A DNA stretch of 11,628 nucleotides, from positions 1-11,628 of the forward strand of contig JAICKT010000113.1 of the NCBI GenBank assembly GCA_025927795.1. Reading direction: 5' to 3'. Origin of the DNA: Parafilimonas sp. (lineage in GTDB: Bacteria; Bacteroidota; Bacteroidia; Chitinophagales; Chitinophagaceae). The notes beneath the pieces were generated by a model. It was not told the origin of the DNA. It saw only the letters and a program-made list of their open reading frames with translations, and did no database searches. This document shows positions 1 through 6,195 of this stretch, piece by piece; the first letter of the stretch is position 1; the number at the start of each line of letters is the position of its first letter. The position numbers and the translations under genes were made by a program.

Positions 1-75
1 TATGGTAAACAAAAAAACGCAAAAGAAAAATGTAGTAAGAAATTTTTTTAAAATATACCAATCAATTTTTTTCAT
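1..75 (-). CDS. LptF/LptG (YjgP/YjgQ) family permease, N-terminal fragment cut by window edge
   Basis: An ATG at 73-75 on the minus strand opens a frame that stays open to the window edge, giving 25 residues that begin MKKIDWYILKKF and run into a Phe/Val/Leu-rich hydrophobic stretch. A short basic-aromatic start followed at once by a first membrane helix is typical of LptF/LptG inner-membrane subunits, which with LptB extract lipopolysaccharide from the inner membrane. Established knowledge: in Bacteroidota a permease of this family often lies directly downstream of tgt, as here (132 bp after the tgt stop, same strand). I cannot tell LptF from LptG with so little protein. There is no obvious Shine-Dalgarno sequence. 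The identity rests on N-terminal character and context only. Confidence 0.62.
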   Translation of the reverse strand, partial: MKKIDWYILKKFLTTFFFCVFLFTI

Positions 76-207
76 TGAATGAGTTAATTAATCATTAACC
101 GTGAATCGTCAAATGTCAATCGTGCGTAACAACTATGTTTAAACAAAATTAGTATAAGTTGAAGTTTTGAATGGTTAATGACTTGATAAGTTGATTTAAT
201 AATGATA

Positions 208-1341
208 TTACAACCTTTGTTTAAATTGACTAACAGCATCTGTTTTCCAGCTTGCAAAGCTTCCATCTAAAATTTTATTCCTCGCTTCACTCATCATCCA
301 TATATAAAATGCAAGATTTTGTATGGATGCAATTGTAAAACCAAGCAACTCATCAGCAGCAAATAAATGGCGTAAGTATGCTTTAGTATAATAGTTACTT
401 ATTTCACAATCTAATCCTTCGTCAAGCGGCGAAAAGTCTGTTGCCCATTTTTTATTTTTTATATTGATAACACCTTTTGTTGTAAACAGCATTCCATTTC
501 TTCCATTGCGCGTTGGCATTACACAATCAAACATATCTATTCCTAAGCTTATGCATTCTAAAATATTCCACGGCGTTCCAACACCCATAAGATAACGGGG
601 TTTATCAAATGGTAAATGTTCACAACACAATGCTGTAATATTATACATTATATCTTCAGGCTCACCAACACTTAATCCACCAATTGCATTACCCGCTGCA
701 ATTTTTTCAGTTACAAATTCACACGAAGCAATACGCAAATCTGTATACACATTGCCCTGCACAATTGGAAAAAGATCTTGTTCATAGCCATATAATGGTT
801 CCGATGTTTTTAAATGATCAATGCATTTGTTTAACCAGCGATGTGTTAACTGCATACTTTTTTTTGCATAAGCATATTCGCTTTTGCCAGGGGGGCATTC
901 ATCAAAAGCCATTATGATATCTGCACCAATATTGCGTTGTAAATCCATTACTTTTTCAGGTGTAAATAAATGCCGGCTTCCATCAATATGGCTTTGAAAT
1001 AATACGCCTTCTTCATTTATTTTCCTGTTTTGTGCTAATGAAAAAACCTGGTATCCGCCACTATCAGTTAATATCGGCTTTGACCAATTTATAAACTTAT
1101 GCAATCCATTTGCCGCATGAAGAATTTCTATACCTGGTCTTAAGTATAAATGATATGTATTGCCTAAAATTATTTGCGCTCTTATATCATTTAATAATTG
1201 CTGTTGTGTTATTGCCTTAACTGTGCCCACAGTTCCTACAGGCATAAAAACAGGGGTTAAAATTTCTCCATGTGTAGTGGTAATTTTTCCTGCTCTCGCT
1301 CTTGTAACAGCATCAACTTTTTCTAAGGCATATGTAAGCAT
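208..1341 (-). CDS. tgt: tRNA-guanine transglycosylase (queuine tRNA-ribosyltransferase)
   Basis: This enzyme exchanges guanine-34 of GU(N)-anticodon tRNAs for the queuosine precursor preQ1 in the cytoplasm. The frame is 377 aa, the normal bacterial length, and the TIM-barrel landmarks are all present. They are FMPVGT near residue 33, DSGGYQVFS with the conserved Asp93, AFDECPP with Asp147/Cys149, the QGN motif with Gln195, GGLSVGE near 221, LMGVGTP near 251, and FDCVMPTRNGRNG with the predicted nucleophile Asp272. The C-terminal AYLRHL and SIQNLAFY blocks also match. The zinc site is odd: of the E. coli-type CxCxxC plus His ligands only Cys311 remains, with Leu309, Ser314 and Gln341 at the other places. 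I chose the ATG at 1341; a TTG two codons upstream is also in frame. The gene is divergent from the secreted-protein gene and precedes the permease fragment at the left edge. Confidence 0.97.
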   Translation of the reverse strand: MLTYALEKVDAVTRARAGKITTTHGEILTPVFMPVGTVGTVKAITQQQLLNDIRAQIILGNTYHLYLRPGIEILHAANGLHKFINWSKPILTDSGGYQVFSLAQNRKINEEGVLFQSHIDGSRHLFTPEKVMDLQRNIGADIIMAFDECPPGKSEYAYAKKSMQLTHRWLNKCIDHLKTSEPLYGYEQDLFPIVQGNVYTDLRIASCEFVTEKIAAGNAIGGLSVGEPEDIMYNITALCCEHLPFDKPRYLMGVGTPWNILECISLGIDMFDCVMPTRNGRNGMLFTTKGVINIKNKKWATDFSPLDEGLDCEISNYYTKAYLRHLFAADELLGFTIASIQNLAFYIWMMSEARNKILDGSFASWKTDAVSQFKQRL

Positions 1342-1355
1342 TTGCAAATGTGTTA

Positions 1356-1386
1356 CAAATCTTTAATTATAGAAATAATTGCACAA
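1356..1386 (-). promoter_or_regulatory. Weak candidate Bacteroidota promoter for tgt
   Basis: On the minus strand TTG (1386-1384) is followed after 20 nt by AAGATTTG (1363-1356), one mismatch from the Bacteroidota -7 consensus TAnnTTTG. It would give a very short leader before the ATG at 1341. AT-rich sequence yields such matches by chance, so this is only suggestive. Confidence 0.22.
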
Positions 1387-1437
1387 TAATGGTTTTCTTA
1401 TATTAATGTTTTAACATTTAACCACTAATCTTTTGGC

Positions 1438-1467
1438 TTGATTTTATCTCTTATTAAAAAGTATAAT
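1438..1467 (+). promoter_or_regulatory. Candidate promoter of the secreted Trp/Tyr-rich protein gene
   Basis: TTGATT at 1438-1443 and TATAAT at 1462-1467 are 18 nt apart, a sigma-70-like arrangement in the 143-bp divergent spacer. It does not fit the Bacteroidota TAnnTTTG element well, and the predicted leader before the ATG at 1485 is only about 10 nt. The rest of the spacer (1342-1484) is AT-rich with no gene. Confidence 0.25.
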
Positions 1468-1484
1468 TTATAAAACATTTTTAC

Positions 1485-2600
1485 ATGAAAAAGATAATTA
1501 AGGTTTTACTCATCGCTATGTTAATCGGCGGTAGTATAACAACAGAAAACCAGGTACAAGCACAATCGGTAAGCGTAAGTTTCTCGCTGTTTCAAAAATC
1601 GTTAAGCCCTTACGGCAGATGGATGAATCGTGGCAATTACGGCCAAGTTTGGGTGCCAAAAGTTCGAAACTTCAGACCTTATGAAACAGGCGGCCATTGG
1701 ACATATACAGATTATGGCTGGACCTGGGTTTCAGATTATAACTGGGGTTGGGCGCCATTTCATTATGGTCGCTGGAATTATGAAACAAGTATAGGTTGGT
1801 ATTGGGTACCTGATTATGATTGGGGACCAGCATGGGTTGCATGGAGAGGCGGTGGAGATTATTATGGATGGGCTCCATTATCTCCCGGATTAAATATTAG
1901 TGTTGGTGTTTCATTTGGTAATGCAATTCCCTACGATAGATGGGTGTTTGCGCCACACCGTTATATTACAAGCCGGTATATAAGCAGGTATTATGTACCA
2001 CGCACCCGTAATGTTACTATTATTAAAAACACAACAGTTGTAAACAATGTAACTGTAAAAAATAATGTGCATATTGATGCAGGCCCGAGAAGAGACGAAG
2101 TAGAAAGAATCAATCATACAAAAATAAAAACTTACACGGTTGCCAATTCTTCAAGACCAGGTAAATCAGTAGTTAATAACAACACAATTAATGTTTATAG
2201 ACCAGTTGTAAATAAAACAACAGTTGTAAATAATAATAAAACGGTTGTAAACAAAAACACTAATAACACTACAGTTAATAAAAACAAGACAACAGTAAAT
2301 AATGATAAAACAACGGTAAAGAATAACACTGATAATAAAACAGTAAATAAGAATAATGATAATAATAAAACGGCTGATACAAATAAAAAAACCGTAAACA
2401 AAGCACCGCAGGATAATAGAGTAGCAAAAAATAAAAAGGTTAACAGTAGTAATAAACAAACTACATTGAAAAAGAGTCAGCCTGTAAAACCTAAACCTGC
2501 GGTAAATTCTGCAAACAAAAATAAACCACAGGAAAAAAAGCATGATCAGAAACAAAAACAAAATGTGCCTGATTCAAATAAGAATGGTGGAAAAAAATAA
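1485..2600 (+). CDS. Secreted Trp/Tyr-rich DUF6600-like protein with Asn/Thr/Lys-rich repeat tail
   Basis: The 371-aa product starts with a clear Sec signal peptide: Lys-Lys, a hydrophobic core at residues 5-19, and likely cleavage after VQA at residue 26. Residues 42-135 are packed with Trp, Tyr and Gly in repeated modules of the form GWxWVxDYxWGxA. Examples are GWTWVSDYNWGWAPF at 78-92 and GWYWVPDYDWGPAWV at 104-118, followed by YYGWAPLSPG. This resembles the DUF6600 family of exported bacterial proteins, whose function is not established. From about residue 177 the chain turns polar, and from 239 to 306 it becomes a degenerate V-N-K-T-T repeat. The last 65 residues are rich in Lys, Gln, Asn and Pro. 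Such a tail should be disordered and basic, perhaps binding surface polymers; that is inference. No lipobox or T9SS C-terminal domain is visible. It is monocistronic, with a strong terminator directly downstream. Confidence 0.85.
   Translation: MKKIIKVLLIAMLIGGSITTENQVQAQSVSVSFSLFQKSLSPYGRWMNRGNYGQVWVPKVRNFRPYETGGHWTYTDYGWTWVSDYNWGWAPFHYGRWNYETSIGWYWVPDYDWGPAWVAWRGGGDYYGWAPLSPGLNISVGVSFGNAIPYDRWVFAPHRYITSRYISRYYVPRTRNVTIIKNTTVVNNVTVKNNVHIDAGPRRDEVERINHTKIKTYTVANSSRPGKSVVNNNTINVYRPVVNKTTVVNNNKTVVNKNTNNTTVNKNKTTVNNDKTTVKNNTDNKTVNKNNDNNKTADTNKKTVNKAPQDNRVAKNKKVNSSNKQTTLKKSQPVKPKPAVNSANKNKPQEKKHDQKQKQNVPDSNKNGGKK
2199..2402 (+). repeat. Degenerate in-frame Asn/Thr/Lys/Val coding repeats
   Basis: Within the secreted-protein gene, residues 239-306 are built from about seven imperfect units that begin V(V)N or VK and end in KT/TT, for example VNKNKTT followed by VNNDKTT. 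At DNA level the units share words such as aaaacaacagt and gtaaataat. A related outlier occurs upstream at residues 177-194. Units vary in length from 6 to about 17 residues, so this is a decayed array rather than a perfect tandem repeat. Confidence 0.7.
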
Positions 2601-2617
2601 ATAGCATAGTTGTTGCG

Positions 2618-2649
2618 AACCGGTTAATATTAAGTTAACCGGTTTTTTT
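2618..2649 (+). terminator. Rho-independent terminator after the secreted-protein gene
   Basis: A perfect 10-bp stem, AACCGGTTAA (2618-2627) pairing with TTAACCGGTT (2635-2644), encloses a 7-nt loop and runs into seven consecutive T (2643-2649). It starts 17 bp after the stop codon. The minus strand has no T-tract after the stem, so it works in the plus direction only. Confidence 0.9.
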
Positions 2650-2686
2650 ATGCTGATGATTTTATTTACGCACTAACTTGGGCTTG

Positions 2687-3628
2687 ATGAAATTTTCTTA
2701 TAAATCCATATGGACGATAATTAAAAGTTCAGGTCAGGACTTTATAAATTTTCGCATAACGCGCATGAGTGCTGCATTAGCTTACTACACTATATTTTCC
2801 ATTGCACCATTAATAATACTGGTTATAAGTGTAAGCACTATTTTTTATGGCAGAAGTGCAATTGAAGGAAGTATATATGGCGAGATACGTTCTTTTGTGG
2901 GTGATGCGGCTGCACTGCAAATTCAGGACTTAATTAAAAATGCGACCATCGCAAAAGGAAATGCATTTGCATCTGTGGCAAGTATTATTGCATTAATAAT
3001 TGGTGCCACCGGGATATTTGGCGAAATACAAGATTCCATAAATTTTATATGGGGATTAAAAGCAAAACCTAAGAGAGGAATTCTTAAAATATTGCTTAAC
3101 CGGCTGCTTAGTTTTTCAATTATAGTAAGCGTTAGTTTTATTTTACTTGTTTCATTAATGGTAAATACAGTATTGGATATTCTATCAAACAGGCTAATTA
3201 AAATCTTTCCACACGTTACAGTTTATCTTGCTTACGCCGGAAATTTTTTACTAACATTCATTGTAACTACTTTTTTGTTTGGGGCGATATTTAAAATCCT
3301 TCCTGATGCAAAAATAAAATGGCGTGATGTGCTAACAGGCGCTATAACAACATCACTGCTTTTTATGCTCGGAAAATTTGGAATTACATTTTATCTCGGA
3401 ACAAAAAATATCGGCAATACATACGGCGCAGCAGGTTCAATAATAATTGTATTACTATGGGTTTATTATTCTGCTATCATTTTATATTTTGGCGCTGCCT
3501 TTACAAAAAATTATGCGCATAACAGGGGCAGAAGAATTTATCCAAACGATTATGCTGTATGGATTGAATTTGTTGAAAAAGAAAAAACAGGAGCACTTCA
3601 GCAACAAGCACCTGTAATTCATACTTAA
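2687..3628 (+). CDS. YihY/BrkB (virulence factor BrkB) family inner-membrane protein
   Basis: A 313-aa polytopic membrane protein with about six predicted helices, near residues 28-53, 95-111, 138-166, 178-206, 214-237 and 249-273. Family hallmarks are visible: SAALAYYTIFSIAPL in the first helix, GAIFKILPDAKIKWRDVLTGA after the fourth, and YGAAGS followed by VLLWVYYSAIILYFGA in the last. Members are often mis-named ribonuclease BN; their real function is uncertain, with transport or envelope roles proposed. A soluble basic tail of about 40 residues follows. I start at the ATG at 2687; TTG codons at 2678 and 2684 are in frame but less likely. It lies 37 bp after a strong terminator, so it needs its own promoter, which I could not recognise. 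Its stop overlaps the stop of the opposite-strand gene. Confidence 0.93.
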   Translation: MKFSYKSIWTIIKSSGQDFINFRITRMSAALAYYTIFSIAPLIILVISVSTIFYGRSAIEGSIYGEIRSFVGDAAALQIQDLIKNATIAKGNAFASVASIIALIIGATGIFGEIQDSINFIWGLKAKPKRGILKILLNRLLSFSIIVSVSFILLVSLMVNTVLDILSNRLIKIFPHVTVYLAYAGNFLLTFIVTTFLFGAIFKILPDAKIKWRDVLTGAITTSLLFMLGKFGITFYLGTKNIGNTYGAAGSIIIVLLWVYYSAIILYFGAAFTKNYAHNRGRRIYPNDYAVWIEFVEKEKTGALQQQAPVIHT

Positions 3629-4137
3629 AGATTTCGTTTTGCTTTATCTTCTCTCAGCATTTCCGGAAAACCCAAACCTCTTGCCAAAGCAGAAACAGCC
3701 ATTGCAATACGTTTAGTTTTTGTTTGTTCAGTTTTAGCACCGTCAATCCATTTGCTAAAATAATTACGATGGCTTCCGGCTAAAGAATTAAAATGTTTTA
3801 CTGCAGCAGGTTCATCGTTTAAGCAAGCTAAAAAATCTTCATTCAGTTTAAGTGGTGTTTTATCTTCTTCAACGCTTACATTAAGCATTGCACCTTTCCG
3901 CTTGCCTGTTGCTTTTCGCATTGCTGCATTTAAAGGCATAATAAAATTTCCGTTACCCATCGGCAATAAAGCAATACTTTTTATCGCATAATTATCAAGC
4001 TTGCCTTTTACTCTGAAAGACTTTTTATTATCTGATTTTATTTGTTGTGCAATGTCAGCAGGAATTTCAATGTAGGTCCATCCTGTTTTTTCTCCCTGCT
4101 CATTAAACTTTAATATGGTTGCGGTAAATTTTATCAT
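3625..4137 (-). CDS. DUF1905 plus YdeI/OmpD-associated (OmdA) domain protein
   Basis: The 170-aa protein has two parts. Residues 2-92 match the DUF1905 beta-barrel-like domain, with GWTYIEIPADIAQQI, SFRVKGKLDNYAIKSIALLPMG and the block FIMPLNAAMRKATGKRKG. Residues 98-168 match the small helical YdeI/OmdA domain, with a FNSLAGSHRNYFSKWI core and the TKRIAMAVSALARG helix. Proteins with the C-terminal domain have been linked to bacteriocin protection and OmpD association in enterobacteria, but the biochemical role is unknown and I would not transfer it. There is no signal peptide, so it is probably cytoplasmic. It lies 75 bp downstream of the isoaspartyl peptidase gene on the same strand and may be the last gene of that transcript. 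The start is ATG. The 3' end overlaps the convergent BrkB gene by 4 bp. Confidence 0.88.
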   Translation of the reverse strand: MIKFTATILKFNEQGEKTGWTYIEIPADIAQQIKSDNKKSFRVKGKLDNYAIKSIALLPMGNGNFIMPLNAAMRKATGKRKGAMLNVSVEEDKTPLKLNEDFLACLNDEPAAVKHFNSLAGSHRNYFSKWIDGAKTEQTKTKRIAMAVSALARGLGFPEMLREDKAKRNL

Positions 4138-4212
4138 TCAAAAATCAAAAATTCAAAATAAAATTTAAGCAATGTACAGATGACGATTTTAGAGTAATAT
4201 ATCGGGATTTAT

Positions 4213-5160
4213 TCAATTATAAATAGCAACATGCTGAAAATCTTCGCTGGTTTTTACTGCGCGATACATGCCCGTACTATTGAATAACATTGCAAAATTT
4301 CCTTTTGCATCTACACCAATCATTCCGCCTTCACCACCAAATGATACAAGCTTTTCATTAACCACATGATTCATGGCTTCTTCGAGACTCATATTTTTAT
4401 ACTCCATCAAACAACTTACATCATAAGCGGCCACCGCGCGAATAAACATTTCACCATGACCTGTGCAACTGATAGCGCATGTTTTATTATTTGCATAAGT
4501 GCCACAGCCAATTAACGGACTATCACCAATGCGTCCGTATTTTTTATTCGTCATTCCTCCTGTGCTTGTTGCTGCAGCAATATTGCCATTCTTATCACAG
4601 GCAGCCGCGCCAATAGTTCCAAATTTTCTGTCGCGCATCAATTCTTCAATGTCCTGGTTTGTATGATCGAGCGAATAATTATCTGAATCACGAATTGCTT
4701 TCCATTGATCGTAACGAAACTGCGAGAAAAAATATTCATCGGGTTCAAGCTTAATGCCTTGCTTAATGGCAAAATCATTAGCGCCTTTTCCACTTAAAAA
4801 AACATGATTACTGTTACGCATAACTTCTGCTGCCAGTTCAATTGGGTTGCGCACATTACGTACGCCGGAAACAGCACCTGCAGAAAGATCAAGCCCATCC
4901 ATAATTGCAGCATCCATTTCCTGCACACCTTTTTTTGTAAACACAGAACCTCTGCCTGCATTAAACAAAATATTATCTTCTAAAACAACAAGCGCAGCCT
5001 TCACTGAATTTACAGCAGTGCCACCTTCTTCAAGTACAGCAAAACCTGCTTCCAATGCAATTCGCAAACCTTCCGCGTACGCCCTTTCAAGTTCAGGCGT
5101 CATATCAGCTTTTAAAATTGTTCCTGCACCACCATGTATAGTCAGCGTGTATCTCTGCAT
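4213..5160 (-). CDS. iaaA: Isoaspartyl peptidase / L-asparaginase (plant-type, Ntn hydrolase)
   Basis: This 315-aa protein is a Thr-type N-terminal nucleophile hydrolase that cleaves beta-aspartyl (isoaspartyl) dipeptides and, usually less well, L-asparagine. It aligns closely with E. coli IaaA: IHGGAGT at residues 8-14, FNAGRGSVFT near 66-75, and the autocleavage site GTIGAA with Thr182 as the mature beta-subunit nucleophile. Further matches are TSTGGMTNK with Thr200, GRIGDSPLIG with Arg210 and Asp213, and SCTGHGE with Thr233, Gly234 and Gly236. The precursor should split into alpha (1-181) and beta (182-315) subunits. No signal peptide is visible, so it is probably cytoplasmic, recycling isoaspartyl peptides from protein breakdown. 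It follows the heptose kinase gene by only 18 bp on the same strand, implying co-transcription. Start ATG at 5160. Confidence 0.96.
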   Translation of the reverse strand: MQRYTLTIHGGAGTILKADMTPELERAYAEGLRIALEAGFAVLEEGGTAVNSVKAALVVLEDNILFNAGRGSVFTKKGVQEMDAAIMDGLDLSAGAVSGVRNVRNPIELAAEVMRNSNHVFLSGKGANDFAIKQGIKLEPDEYFFSQFRYDQWKAIRDSDNYSLDHTNQDIEELMRDRKFGTIGAAACDKNGNIAAATSTGGMTNKKYGRIGDSPLIGCGTYANNKTCAISCTGHGEMFIRAVAAYDVSCLMEYKNMSLEEAMNHVVNEKLVSFGGEGGMIGVDAKGNFAMLFNSTGMYRAVKTSEDFQHVAIYN

Positions 5161-5178
5161 GAATAATTTAAAATTATA

Positions 5179-6195
5179 TTAGTGAATTGATGAAAAAGTT
5201 TCTGAACTTTTAGAAACCAATTCATCACATTCGTTTAATAATTTTTGTTTGTTGATAGCAACCGTTCCAACATCCTCACAAACAATACCACCCGCAAGAT
5301 TAGCAATTTCCGCAGTAAGCAAAATATTTTTTGTAACTGCATAAACAAGTGATGCAACTGCAATCACTGTATCGCCTGCACCACTTACATCTGCAATGTT
5401 GCGCACATGTGCGGGAATTATATTTGAAGTGTTTTCATCATGAATAAAAATACCTTTTTCAGAAAGTGTTATTAAAGAAATTTTATGCTGAAGAAGGCCG
5501 TGTAGTTCACTGTGAATTGTTTCAAGTAAAGTAGGAGAGATGTCATCTATTAAAATATTTAAACCATCTTTTACTTCTTTTAAATTGGGCTTGAAAATAT
5601 CAACTTGTTTATATTGAAAAAAGTTTTTGCGCTTTGGATCAACAGCAGTTATAATATTTTTTTCCTTACAAATTTTTATAATTGATGTAATTAAAGTTGA
5701 TGTAAGTACACCTTTATTGTAATCTTCAAAAATTACAACAGCAGGTTTTTCTTTATGAATGTATGCTGAAAAGTTTTTCAGCAGTTGCTTTTCATCATCT
5801 TCTAAAATATCATTTGTAATTTCTGAATCAAGTCGCAGCATTTGCTGGTTGCGGCTCATTACGCGAATTTTATTTGTTGTAATTCTTTTATTGCTTCTTA
5901 CAATATAATTTGTATTGATGTTATGTTGCTGTAAAAGATTATTCAGTGTTTTTGCATCTTCATCATCGCCGGTTATTGAAAACAGATTTGTTTGTGCACC
6001 AAGTGCGACTGTATTTAATGCAACATTTCCAGCTCCGCCAATTCTTTGCTCGCGATGATGCATCGCAACAACAGGTACAGGTGCTTCCGGCGAAATACGA
6101 TCAACATTTCCCCACCAGTAAGTATCAAGCATTACATCGCCGATAACAGCAACATGCAAAGAATTAAATTCATTAAAAAGATTCTCAAAACTCAT
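5179..6195 (-). CDS. rfaE1: D-glycero-beta-D-manno-heptose-7-phosphate kinase (PfkB family, kinase domain only)
   Basis: The enzyme phosphorylates heptose 7-phosphate at C1 in the ADP-heptose branch that feeds LPS inner-core synthesis. The 338-aa protein matches the N-terminal half of E. coli HldE: VIGDVMLDTYWWG at 17-29, RISPEAPVPVV at 33-43, GGAGNVALN at 53-61, and SRNQQMLRLD near 114-123. Also present are DPKR at 186-189, KPNLKE at 202-207 and the PfkB signature DVSGAGDT at 269-276 with catalytic base Asp275. The nucleotidyltransferase domain found in bifunctional HldE is absent, so a separate RfaE2 is expected elsewhere. The ATG at 6195 overlaps the stop of the upstream permease gene by 1 bp (TAATG), suggesting translational coupling. 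The next gene follows after 18 bp. Confidence 0.93.
   Translation of the reverse strand: MSFENLFNEFNSLHVAVIGDVMLDTYWWGNVDRISPEAPVPVVAMHHREQRIGGAGNVALNTVALGAQTNLFSITGDDEDAKTLNNLLQQHNINTNYIVRSNKRITTNKIRVMSRNQQMLRLDSEITNDILEDDEKQLLKNFSAYIHKEKPAVVIFEDYNKGVLTSTLITSIIKICKEKNIITAVDPKRKNFFQYKQVDIFKPNLKEVKDGLNILIDDISPTLLETIHSELHGLLQHKISLITLSEKGIFIHDENTSNIIPAHVRNIADVSGAGDTVIAVASLVYAVTKNILLTAEIANLAGGIVCEDVGTVAINKQKLLNECDELVSKSSETFSSIH

Noticed and set aside
2..82. Short plus-strand frame starting MVNKKTQKK at the left edge
   Set aside because: It is antisense to the better-supported start of the LptF/LptG-type gene and has no recognisable domain or start signal.
84..266. 60-codon minus-strand frame overlapping the tgt 3' end
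   Set aside because: It overlaps tgt in another frame, has no ATG-linked signal and no recognisable protein character.
2166..2561. Long minus-strand open frames rich in Phe, Ile, Val and Leu that look like membrane proteins
   Set aside because: They are antisense to the A-rich Asn/Thr/Lys repeat tail; T-rich antisense codons give hydrophobic residues automatically and stops are depleted by the repeat composition.
4138..4212. Short direct repeats of tcaaaaa type between the isoaspartyl peptidase and YdeI/OmdA genes
   Set aside because: Only two or three imperfect copies in very AT-rich spacer DNA; consistent with low complexity and not with a CRISPR or operator array.
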